A DNA stretch of 64,000 bases, from the NCBI GenBank assembly GCA_037157565.1, contig JAZHRO010000013.1, positions 75,509,501 to 75,573,500 on the forward strand, written 5' to 3'. The notes beneath the pieces are model-generated. The model searched no databases, had not been told where the DNA came from, and saw only the letters and a list, made by a program, of their open reading frames with translations. Shown piece by piece: positions 11,442 to 22,500 of the stretch. Source of the stretch: Thalassia testudinum. Lineage: Eukaryota; Streptophyta; Magnoliopsida; Alismatales; Hydrocharitaceae. Within the stretch, counting starts at the first letter, position 1. The number at the start of each line of letters is the position of its first letter. Position numbers and translations under genes: made by a program.

Positions 11442-12573
11442 ATGTGAGGGTAGCTGATGGTACCCTATCTTCGATTACTAGACGTGGAGATATCCCTCTT
11501 ACTAGATTGCTATCCCTAATGGATGTGTTTCATGCCCTTAAGTTTGCATTGAATCTTATCTTTATCAAGCAAATTACTAAGGTGATGAATTGTCGAGCAG
11601 TTTGTTATGATAATTTCTTCTTCTTGTACGATCTCCGGATGATGAGGTAGATTGGTGGATGAATTGAGCATGACGGCCTCTACTACGTGAGCCTTCCTCC
11701 TAATCTTTATCTAGCGTTGTCGCTCTTGCCACTACTACTCTACAATAGCATTTGTGTCTGGGTCACTAGGGTGTTTTTGTAGTGCGTAGTCAATTTCCAG
11801 AGTTATAATTTTTAAAGTCCTTTCGATGTGATGCTTGTGAACTTGTTAAGCATCATAGGATTTCTTTTCCTACTTGTCAAAATAAGAGAGCTGGGTCTCC
11901 ATTTACCTTGATTCATGCTAATTTGTGGGGACCTTGTCGAATTCGTAGTCTTCGGGATTTTAGATACTTTCTCTCTTGTATATAATTGTACCTCTATTAC
12001 TTCGGTCTATATGTTGAAAGAAAAATCTAAAACTCCTGTAATCATCAAGAATTTTTTCTTTGAAATAAAGATTTAATTTTCATCTGTTATTCATTTTTTT
12101 AGAGTGATAATAGCTTGAAATTTGTGAATGCTACTATTGTTGATTTCTTTATATCTTTGGATGTCTTTCATCAGATTTTTTGTGTTCACACTTCATAACA
12201 AAATAAGGTGGTTAAATATAATCTTTGACATTTACTTGATATGATTAGGATCATGATTTTTCATATGCATGTCCTGTATTGACGAAGGGCAAAACATCTT
12301 ATTCTTTTTTGTTTCCGATGCTTTTCATATTCTGAAAATAAAGCATCGTATCCTCTTCTTAATAGCTTCATTAGAACTTTGCGGGAACAAAAACTGCCGC
12401 CTTGTGTTTCACCTGTAGATGTCTCATGTTTCTAGTGATTTGTCCATAATATTTCTATCTTGGAATTTCTGGTAATTATTTCCCTTTGATTCGTTTTTTT
12501 CATTCTTTTCCTGTTATATCGATTTTGAAGCATGGTATTTGCTTGTGACTGATGATGATATATTTTGGCCTAG

Positions 12574-12732
12574 GCGATGCTCCCCTCTGGCATTTACCAG
12601 GAGCTAGCAAGCTCCGCAGAGCCCCAAACCATTTGAAAGAAATCAGCAGACTAAATTCTTCGAAAACGAAGTATTATCAGTGCCTTGTAAAATTTTTATA
12701 TTTTATATCTGAGGCCAGCAGCATCTTGTAGA
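12574..12732 (+). CDS. possible terminal exon of an unidentified gene
   Basis: A strong acceptor (ATTTTGGCCTAG) precedes 12574. One frame stays open for about 52 codons to a TAG at about 12732 (reads DAPLWHLPGASKLRRAPN near its start); another frame stops after 20 codons. If real, it would be the end of the same plus-strand gene as 7489-8000, with the LINE, copia and MULE insertions filling the intron between. I do not recognise the protein. Confidence 0.2.
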
Positions 12733-14055
12733 ATTTTATATGTCTACTCTCATCTTAGCCATATTTTAATGTTTCACCGTGACCAGTTTGATCAAGAATA
12801 GCTAAGAGCTTGTTACATGTAAATATTAGCTGAAGTGCGGTGGTATTTCGTTCATTTTGGTGAGCAACATTGTAGCGTCAGGATTTTGTTAAGTCACCTT
12901 TCTAGGGGAAAACAAATCTTAGAAGCCCATGATCTTTTGATGGAAAATTCTGTTTGAAATAACGTTTTTAGATCTTTAATTCTTTTCCTAATCAGTACAA
13001 GATATCAGAATGTCAATCACATCACATTTAATATAAAGCACCAAAAATTGTAGAGAATCTATGCTTATGACCAGAATCAGATACATCATGTATCCAAATC
13101 AGAGAGATTTTGTAATTTTGTTGAAACCTTACTGTTAAAGGCAAATCGATAATGATTACATAAGAAATCAGTGAATTCTCTGTGGCAGATGAGTGGAGTT
13201 TGAAACTACGTGTCATCTGCCAAAATTAGGAGCCCTCACCGTTCCATCATACCTTGATGAGCAGCTTTGATGAATTTCGCAAAGGCTTTTTACATAAGCC
13301 TATGGCCATGATGACTCTAATGGCAGAAGTGTGTGTTTATATCATTGATGCTCCTGATTTTCTAAACTAATTCCCCATTTCTATTCAGGATGTGGCAAAC
13401 TACGTTACGCATGATAATAAGGTTACTCCAGAATAGTGAACCAGATATAAGAAACACACTAACTTCAGGATAAGGACTATCTCTCAAACTTTTTAAAATT
13501 ATAACTCAACAAACGCAAATGACATCCTCCAATAACATTTATAAAAATCCCTACCTACTCTGGTACGGAAATAACTTATTGACATTGCAAAATTTCTGAG
13601 TCGAACTAAGCGTAAGTCCTCATCCTCTGAATACAAGATCACATGTATCATTAACATTACAAAATTTTGAAGAAAACTGGGATACTGTAATTTGTAACAG
13701 TGCTTGTAAAATTTTTACGTTCCTTTGTCTTTGAACCGGGGGACATTTGTAAATTAAACATCATTCTGAACATAAACATAGCACCTGCACAGGTACATGA
13801 ACTGTCACTCCTGATTACGTGGATTAAGAAAGCCTTCACCCCAAAAGTGCATGCAGAATGACCATCCTGCAGCCCAAGTCGATGCATGAAACTGGCTCAG
13901 ACTTAGGAACAGCTCAAGTCTAGAACATTGCTGGCCACAGAAAAGGGTTGCAAGCATGGTAGTAAGGCTGAAATAGGCCCAAGGACTGATGTAGATGAAC
14001 CACCAGGAAAACGATCACCAAGGACTTGGGAGTAACATAGACATTTTTCAGTTCA
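12733..14055. other. intergenic DNA and MIP2 3' flank
   Basis: No gene or element end is recognisable. The part next to 14055 must contain the MIP2 3' untranslated region on the minus strand. The 76-codon minus frame at 13887-13657 has no family features and probably lies in that UTR. Confidence 0.5.
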
Positions 14056-16590
14056 CTATATAGACTTGAGAGCTGAGAGTGAAGTCTGGAGAAGATCACC
14101 CAACATCCTGTTCAAGTTGGTGCAAGTGAATGCGAGGGAACTGCATGAAACTAACCCTTCTTCTTTGGACTCGTCACTTGGCTGGCTTTGAAGCAATCCC
14201 TCCAAGTATTTTCTCAGACCAACCTCTGCAATATTTAGCAACCTAAAGGAAGCATGTGTATGCATCCACTGGGAAACAATGTGCCCAGCAAGCAGATACT
14301 GTCCAGATAAGATGAGCTCTGATATGAAACATGGAAGCAGCAATCTGCAGAAAAGAATGGCAGAAGTTGCAGATTTGCTTCTTCTGCTTTGACTGTGCTT
14401 GAGCAGCTCCTCTTGGCTTTGTCGTGAGATATGGCCTGTCACATAGCACAGATATGAAAAAAGCTTGGAGTACGAAGGATCACTGGCAATGGAGGGTAAA
14501 AGTCCAGATGATAGGATGAGCATCAAGAGTTCAGATTCTTCCCTGGACTTGCTCTGAAGGCCTCCTTGTTTCAGGTCATCCTCCAATGCACCCAATGACT
14601 GGAACCAAAGATCTTCATAAGGCAGGAAGAGCATAACCTTCAAGCATAAAATGGAATCAACACCATTCAAAAGCTCTAGTAGTTCTTCTGCTTCGTCCTT
14701 GGATAAAAGAATGACTTGAGACTTCGCTAATGACTGATCCATTACCTTCATCAAAACTCCTGCTTTTGAAGGTTCGATGAGTTTTCGAATTGTTGCCATC
14801 CAACAAGCATGTAGAGGATGAACTGAAGGAAATTCATGCTTAACCCCCTTAGTAGATTCTTCCTCTCCCCAACCCTCACCCCATTCATCACCACTCCAGT
14901 TGATTTGTTCTTCGACAGACTCAGAAGATTTCTGATTATCCATCTGATTAACAAATAACTTTTCCCACTCTACTAAAACGGCCTGCAGTGTATCAATGTC
15001 CCCTTCAGAAACAGCTGCCTCTAACAAGAACAGATAGCAAGAAGTTGCGGAGTCGATGGTACCAAGGTCTTCAGAGGAGACCTTCAAGTCTGGAGAAATT
15101 GTAGCTACTAATTGATTTGACTTGAGGGCCACCAAGTTACTAGTCAGCCTGCAAGGAGCATCTGTATTTTCCTGTGTTCCATATTGGGTGACTGGATCAT
15201 CCCATCCCTCCCATGTGAACACATCAGAAAACAAGCTATCAGAAAATTTATCGGCTCTTTTGCCTAGTATAGACTGCATCAGCTCAAGCAAATAAACCCG
15301 AAAATGACTAGAAAGTTGCCTATTCTCAGAAAATGCACTCAGCTTTTCCCAAATTACATGTCTGACAGCACTGAGATCCTCTAATCTATTGTCCACAAAC
15401 TTGCTTAGTGATGACAATAATTTATGTAGATTGTGCTGATTGCCTGAACCATTGATCACCTCATTCAAGCAAAAATCTGCCATACTCGTGTACAACTGTA
15501 TAAGGTCTTCAGTACCAGGTGGATTCAGAGTAGTAGTAGATTTTCCTTCTGAAAAGATATTTACTATTACTTTAAAACCACAACCAGAAAGGGCCATAGC
15601 CTTGCAGAATAATGAGATGTCCACACCCAAACAATTTGAAAACTTAGAGTACCTAGAGAGAGTACTCCAACCCTGAATTGCTGACACTTCATCTTCCATG
15701 ATTGAATCGCTGAAAGCTGTGAAATATTTCAAAGGAGTGGAAGTAAAGCTCAATCCCTCAAAAAATTGACCACCAATTGTTACAGGGATATCTTCTGCAA
15801 CCATAATCCAAAAATTCAGGAGTTCAAGCAGACACTCTTTTCCAAGAGATTCATTAGGCAAGTCGACATGAGCATCAGGGATGCAAAGGATGCACAGCTT
15901 CCCTAACATGCATAGCATTTCTTCCTCAGGGAGAGCCCTAACATATACTTTACAGTTCTCATAGCAGTCTTGAATACCACTTACAAAATTAATAAAGTTG
16001 CCAGATGATATTGGATAAAATCTTGCTTTGTACCCAGCATTTAGATCAGCTAGGATGTTTATAATATAATGTCTATAGACATCAGTTCTGGATATAAGAT
16101 CTTTTGCCTTTGGGTCATCATAAATACTAACAAGAACCTGTACCATCTCTGCAAGTGCGTCTATTGTTGCTTCAGAGACATGCTTATAAACTTCCTCGCT
16201 GAAATGCTTAAAGCGCAGATCATGCAAATTAGCAATGTTTTTAAAGTTCAGATCTGTTATGGAAGAAATCTTTCTGCATTCTTGTTCAAGAATCTTGTAA
16301 AATTGAAACAGCTCTAGGCTATGCTCACGAGAAGGTTCTAGCAGAGGCACAAAATTTGAATCTTGAATCCTCCTCAAATAAGAACAACAAGCAGAAAGGA
16401 TGCTATATATGTAAGAGATGCGCTGCTTATTGAGGCCATCAATTTCAGGGTATACAGCAGAGCCAATCATTGAAATGATGTCTGCAGCAGAGGCAACTAC
16501 ATCATCTTTGAAATCAGAGACTTCGGATAATATTTCATCATCTGTCCAAAGTGGAGATACAAGTGTGCAGCGAAGATAATGCACTAGCAC
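14056..16590 (-). CDS. MIP2: MIP2 exon e (terminal exon and stop)
   Basis: The acceptor ATATTTGCAG precedes [15 protein letters not shown]. 844 codons then TAG at 14058-14056. It carries the acidic Trp-rich segment [14 protein letters not shown] (near 14900-14858) and a WEGWDDP motif (near 15215), and ends in a leucine-rich helix. It is long and unbroken, as in other plant MIP2 genes. The acceptor lies beside an A-tailed micro-insertion (16611-16624). Confidence 0.92.
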   Translation of the reverse strand: MLVHYLRCTLVSPLWTDDEILSEVSDFKDDVVASAADIISMIGSAVYPEIDGLNKQRISYIYSILSACCSYLRRIQDSNFVPLLEPSREHSLELFQFYKILEQECRKISSITDLNFKNIANLHDLRFKHFSEEVYKHVSEATIDALAEMVQVLVSIYDDPKAKDLISRTDVYRHYIINILADLNAGYKARFYPISSGNFINFVSGIQDCYENCKVYVRALPEEEMLCMLGKLCILCIPDAHVDLPNESLGKECLLELLNFWIMVAEDIPVTIGGQFFEGLSFTSTPLKYFTAFSDSIMEDEVSAIQGWSTLSRYSKFSNCLGVDISLFCKAMALSGCGFKVIVNIFSEGKSTTTLNPPGTEDLIQLYTSMADFCLNEVINGSGNQHNLHKLLSSLSKFVDNRLEDLSAVRHVIWEKLSAFSENRQLSSHFRVYLLELMQSILGKRADKFSDSLFSDVFTWEGWDDPVTQYGTQENTDAPCRLTSNLVALKSNQLVATISPDLKVSSEDLGTIDSATSCYLFLLEAAVSEGDIDTLQAVLVEWEKLFVNQMDNQKSSESVEEQINWSGDEWGEGWGEEESTKGVKHEFPSVHPLHACWMATIRKLIEPSKAGVLMKVMDQSLAKSQVILLSKDEAEELLELLNGVDSILCLKVMLFLPYEDLWFQSLGALEDDLKQGGLQSKSREESELLMLILSSGLLPSIASDPSYSKLFSYLCYVTGHISRQSQEELLKHSQSRRSKSATSAILFCRLLLPCFISELILSGQYLLAGHIVSQWMHTHASFRLLNIAEVGLRKYLEGLLQSQPSDESKEEGLVSCSSLAFTCTNLNRMLGDLLQTSLSALKSI

Positions 16591-19500
16591 CTGCAAATAT
16601 TATATAACAGGTCTTTATCAAAAAAAATATTATATAACAGTTAGCCAGGATTACTTTGGCTATATAGCAGATAAAATTTGAAAACAGGTGACTGCATGCA
16701 GGAGCTGTGCAGCGTGCCATATAAAGAAAAGAAATTTGGAGTGAAATCTCCTTTTTCAAAAAAGCACTTCTAGGAATGCAATGTGTACCCAGAGAAATAA
16801 AAGAGAACAAAAATAATATCTGAAATGCCTCAGTCAGTTAGCTCAATCCTAACATCCACGTATTAACTACTTTAGGCAATTCCTGGCACATGTGTGAAAC
16901 TGATCCTTAGTAGGAAGCTTTGTTATGGCATGAGAAGCCCAGACAGCCGAAGAAATAATACCTAGGTCAACAATATATGATCATGTCCCTTTTCAGACTT
17001 GCATAAAATCTTTAGTATTCTTCCTAATAAATTCAACATACCTATCCCCACACTTTTTTTTTGAAACGCATATCCCCACACTTTTGGTATATAGAGGTGG
17101 AGAATTACATTTTTTTGTAATTCATAAAGTAATAACTAAATATAACAACATTACCTTTAGTGAATTACTTCACCGTAAATCACTATTATGAAAAAAATGA
17201 CTGACATAATTATTTGCCCTAAATCTATTTGTCTAGTGCTCAGCAAGAATCAGGAATTTCAGGACTAGATAATTTCTTGATAAATTAAATACTTTTTCTA
17301 GAAAAAGACTAAATCTATATATGTAATTAATCATGCACATTTTGACAGAAATCAAGTACGAGATTCACACATTATGGAAGAAATACATTTTTTTGCTAAG
17401 ATGGCACTTACTTTCTATAAGATAACAGCCACGAGCATCCAAGAATACAGCCAGAGAGAGGGACAAAAAGCAAATCAACATTACTCTGTCACCAATATAT
17501 ATTGCATTGATGGATATTTCGAGCAAGTTATTGATAAGTTATTCAGCCTTTCAGAAAGTTAGCAGCGGCTGATGGCCCCACTCTAGGTGCCAAGTGAATC
17601 AAACCTGCTAGCCATCCACTGTATGTATCTCAAAATAAACCACAAATTGAGCTTAACACATTATTATTGTCACATCGATCTTCTTTTTTGCATATAATAC
17701 CGCTTCCATTTTGCAGGTTATTCATTAAAGATCGTGTTAAAAAAAAAATCATATTAGACATCTTAATAAAAAGTTTCACAAATAAACGATATTTTTGAAT
17801 AAGAAAGATGTATTAGCCTCCAAAAGAAACCTAGTCCTCGTTTTATACAAAACAGAATTGGGCAAATTACTTGAGTATCCCCTAAGGATAAAAGAAATAG
17901 CAAATACCCCTTCACAACTCAATACTCCCCCTCAAGTTGGGGCGTATGTGTCAATAAGACCCAACTTGTTGCTCAGAAAATCACGACGCTTCTTTAAAGG
18001 TTTGATAAGAATGTCAGTAATCTCAAGCTCGAAAGATATATAAGGGATACTTATTTTGCCTTCTAAAATAGTATCCCGTATGAAATGACAATAAACCTCA
18101 ATATATTTAGTCCTCTCATGGAAGACTAGATTGGAGGCAATGTGGTTAGCAGACTTATTATCACAATAAAGTGGGACAGGTGCATCAACCCCCACCGCTA
18201 AATATCGTAGGAAGCCAACCATCCACATGATCTCACACAGCTTGAGCCATAGACATGTATTCTGCCTTGGCACTAGAGCGAGCAATTGCACTTTGTTTCT
18301 TTCTTCTCCATTACACTAAATTTCCTCCCAGGTAGATAGCAAAGCCTGATGTAGATCTTCTGTCCTCAATTGACCCTGTATAATCTCTATCTGAATATGC
18401 CACAAGATCAAGAGAGCCACTCGTACTGTAATACAGACCTCTCCCTGGGTTGCCTTTTAGGTATCTCAAGATGAGGCACACATCTTGCTAATGACTATAT
18501 TTAGGATTCTGCATGAACTGACTAGCTTGATTGACTGCAAAACTAATGTCTCGTCATGTAATAGTTAGGTATAACAAACGACCAACAGTACTATGGTACC
18601 TGGTAACATCCTCAAACAAATGATCTATCTTATCGGTGTTGTGAGCAGAAGGTGCATCTATTGGTATCCTAGATGGTTTGGACCCAAGAAGTCCTACTTC
18701 CTCTAGGATCTGTAAAGTGTACTACCTCTGTGATAAGGATAAGCTAGTCTCTTGACGAATAACCTCTATCCCTAGGAAGTAGTGAAGATCACTTAAATCT
18801 TTGGTTACAAAAGTCGACTGGAGAAAGACTTTCGTTTCTGCTATCCCATCAATATCATCACCTGTCAAGATCATATCGACATAGACTGCCAAGATGATCA
18901 CTCTCCATGTCCCACCATGTTTGGTTCGTCTAACAAATATAGAATGATCAGTGGTAGACCGTTGAAACCCCACCTTCTTGATCTCCAAAGTAAGCCTCTC
19001 AAACCAGGCTTGTGGGCTAGGCCATAAATAGCCTTCCGTAGGTGACAAACAAGCTCCCCTTGATTGTCATAACCTGGTAGCTGTCTCATCTATACCTCAA
19101 CAAGAACACCATATAAGAAGGCATTCTTTTTATCAAGTTAGTGTAAAGGTCACTGCTTAACTACTGTAACAGACAAGATAATCTTGATGAAGGTAATACG
19201 AGCAGTTGGTGAAAAAGTCTTAAGGTAATCCACTCCATATATCTAAATGAATCCCTCGGCAACAAGTCTGGTCTTATATCTCTCCACTGTCCCATCAGAG
19301 CCGTACTTGATGGTGTATACCCATTTGCAACCAACAACCATGGCACCCTCAGGACATGGAACAAAATCCCATGTTTTCCTGGTTTGTAAAGCATGCATCT
19401 CCTCATACATAGCAGTTTTCCACCTCAGATCGTGGAGAGCTTGGAAGAAATCTTTGGGAACAACTGTAGTGGTGATAATAGATGCAAACTGCTTGTCTCC

Positions 19501-22500
19501 CTCATGGAGTTGGGAAACGGTAGTGTAACGGGAAATAGGATGGAGCACACATATGGCACTAAATCTCCTTTGCACGGTCTCCTCCTCTCTATCTGAATGA
19601 CCCCTATCTAAGGGGATAACAAGCTTGGTTGGCTCATTATCAGAGAGATCATTTAACTGTGATCTCCTATGATACACCTGTGTCTCCTGTATAGTAGCCT
19701 CTATGGATGATCTTTCTTTTAAGAAGTAGGGGATCTTCTCAAAGGTCACATTAGTAGTGACAGCATACCTCCTATGAACTGGATCATAACTATAGCCCTT
19801 TTAGGTTTTGGAGTAACTAAGAAAGGCACATTTCGTGGCACAATGAGAAAGCTTATCCTGAATACCAGAGTTTTGAACAAAACATATGCACCCAAAAACT
19901 CATAGAGGCAAGGGAAAAATCCTGCTGCACTCAGGATGTATAACTTAGTGGGGGATTTGACCATGAAGCATAGAAGATGATAGTCAATTAATCAAGTATG
20001 CTACTGAAAGTGTGGCATCACCCCAAAAATGCCTAAGAACCTTCATATGAGACATCAAGGTCCTAGCAATATCAAGCAAGTGTCGTAACTTGCGCTCTGG
20101 AACCCCATTCTGCTGGGAACTATGAGCACAAGAAGTCTGGTGAATAATCCCCCTAGAGCAAAAAGCCTCCTGTAAATCACTGTGCATGAACTTTAATGCA
20201 TTGTCACTGTGAAAAACTCGAATAGTAGTATTATACCGTGTCTACACCTCAGAGAAAAACTGCCAAACTATAGAAGGAATCTCACTACGCGCCTTCATCA
20301 GAAACACCCAGGTAAGTCTACTGCTGTCATCTACCATCACTGTAAAGTATCCATGTCCACCAGTAGAGGCAACTCTAGATGGTCCTTAGACATCACAATG
20401 TGCTAGGGAGAAGGCATTGAACTGATACCAGCATCTCTCCTGGGGTAGTTACTCCTGTGATGATTCCCCAACTAGCAGTCTTCACAATTTAGAATCAACG
20501 AATCAGATAATTCTGGATGCATCTGGCAAATTTTCTTCATGGAGGGATGCTCAAGCTTACGATGCCATAGCAAGGGATCATGAGAGATTGACACAGTCCC
20601 AGTAAAAAATGTAGGCATGTCCAGATAGTACAGACCATCTCTTTCCATGCCGTTGCCAATTATTTCCCCTATGGTTTGGTCTTGGAAATAACAGTGCCTT
20701 TTATCAAAGGTAACACGACATCCAAGATCTCTCTACTCACGGATAGGAGATTCATGGGAAACTCAGGAGCATAATATACATTTTCTATCTTCATCCTGGA
20801 TGTAGCATCTACACATTCAACAGCTATAACAAAAGAAGTTGCTCCATTCGCCACCCGCACTCGGATTCCCTATGGAGTCACAGGGTCTTGCAAATGATCT
20901 CTATCTCCGATGAGATGAACGGAGGCTCCAGAGTCAATCACTCATGCACTCTTGTACCTCTTTCTCCCACCAACTTCTTGGGCTACACATGCGAACCCTG
21001 TAGAGGCAAAGAGTTAATCTCCTTAGACCAACTATCTTCAACATAGGCGAGAGAAGACTCATCGCCAATAACACTATGCACAAGAAAAGACTCATCACGC
21101 CAAACAAACTTCAAACCACATGAGACCAAGCACCACCAGCAAGAATATCATCCTCTACTGGCAGCATTAGGCCACTAATGGCGGTGGCATTGGCCAGGTT
21201 GTATGGCCCAGAGGTGGAGACAGTGCCCCTGGTGTCCGACTACAGCGATCAGTGGCCGACAACGACGACGTTGGCCGGACCACACGGTCCAGCGACGATT
21301 GTAGTAGTGACGTTGGCCGATTCATACGGTTCAGCGCCCACCATAGTCGGCGACAACAGTTGGTGGCTGGTGGCGACGCTGGAGAACCTCTTCGGTGTTG
21401 CCACTACTGTTACCACGCTCCATCATGCTTTCGATGATCAAATCCTCCTTATGTTGAAGATTTGATCATCGTTTCTAGATGGGTATTTGGTGGGATATTG
21501 GAGCACCGACCTAGGACCCCTACTTTGATACTATGTTGAATAAAAAATATGCATTAGCCTCCAAAAGAAACCCTAGTCCTATTTTTATACAAAAGAGAAC
21601 CGGGGAAATTACATAAGTACCCCCTAAGAATAAATGAAATAGCAAATACCCCCTTATAACTCAATAGATATAAACTTGGTACATTGAGAAACAATGACCT
21701 AATAAATGTTGTCTATAGGCCCAAGTCCAAAGCAATTGCCAAAAGTTTAGGCCTAAGTTTAGAAGTTTTCATTCTCAACTTATTCAATAATAAGTCCCAT
21801 TTCATCCATCAGCAATATGGAACTAAATTTGAGATGTCACATTCAAATTGACAGCCAAAAGGACTGCAAAAAAGGAAATGTCACCGGTGAAGTGGAATGC
21901 AGCAGAAATTTTATGGGGGTGAAAATTCATGGGGCATGGGAGGGGTGAATGACCTTTGTGCGCTCTAGAGCATAAGTATCAGCTAGCTTCACCGCTTCTT
22001 TTAAAACGTGCTTTTTCTCAAGCTTCACCGAGTCAACAAATGATAAAATGACATCTTCAATGAAATTGAGGTCACCAGACAGAAAACGTGCTGCATCCAC
22101 TCCAGGAATAATCCTCTGCAGCACTCTTGCTTGTTCAACTAGCATTTTCTGCTCTTCTAACTTTGATGACCATTTTCTCCAGAATTGTGATTCTACTCCA
22201 GCAGTCTTGAGAACTTCATCTGTACAATGTAAGAAGGAAATAAAGGTTTCTACCATAAGCAAGAAGAATAAGTCTGCAGAGTTATGATCCAAAGCAGGAG
22301 TATGCTGTCAAAGTAGAAAGTACTCACAAAAGAATTACAAATCAAATAGCCAATTGTGAACTGCGACAATTTTTGTTATTACATGGAAAGCCTCTCGTGC
22401 AGTGTCCACTCAGGTGGAGATAAAGCTCTCCATCCAATCCAACCCTGTTCAAATCTTGGCCTCCACAAATTCTTCCAAAAAAATTGTTACATTTTTTTAT

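Larger units (their letters stand above)
9102..12285 (+). mobile_element. copia retrotransposon, decayed, split by a DNA transposon
   Basis: The 5' LTR is 9102-9252 (TGTTGGG to AACA) and is followed directly by the primer site TGGTATCAGAG (9253-9263). A GC-rich leader follows, with a gag start near 9776 matching that of copia-G (57797). Most of gag is deleted: the sequence jumps to the segment just after the zinc knuckle (near 9870). After a MULE-like insertion (10057-11441), protease-to-integrase sequence resumes (11442-12285; VRVADGTLSSI and MLKEKSKTPVIIKNF). RT, RNase H and the 3' LTR are missing. Many stops are present. Same family as copia-G. Confidence 0.7.
17793..21666 (-). mobile_element. 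copia retrotransposon A, complete ends, gag lost
   Basis: LTRs at 17793-17924 and 21534-21666 are flanked by a perfect 5-bp target duplication GATAT (17788-17792 and 21667-21671). The primer-site complement ACTTTGATACTA abuts the right LTR and CTCCCCCTC abuts the left, so it reads minus. Order on that strand: a GC-rich 0.5-kb leader (21530-21000) where gag should be, protease with IDSGAS (about 20950), integrase (20500-19960; QQNGVPERK), RT (19750-18720) and RNase H (18290-17930; HERTKYIEV). The RT catalytic box reads YVDM instead of YVDD: an in-frame codon is missing and the second Asp is lost. It has stops throughout. Confidence 0.88.
16591..21953 (-). other. MIP2: MIP2 last intron, 5.4 kb
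   Basis: It contains a full-length but dead copia (17793-21666) in the same orientation as the gene and two micro-insertions (16595-16640, 17043-17085). The rest, 17086-17792 and 21672-21953, shows no gene or element. Confidence 0.85.

Noticed and set aside
13657..13887. 76-codon minus-strand frame downstream of MIP2
   Set aside because: Lies in the probable 3' untranslated region and has no recognisable features.
22380..22500. SINE-like segment with TGTTCAAATCTTGG as B-box in a MIP2 intron
   Set aside because: No convincing A-box at the proper distance, and the flanking repeats (TTGTTATTACAT and ATTGTTACAT) are too poor.
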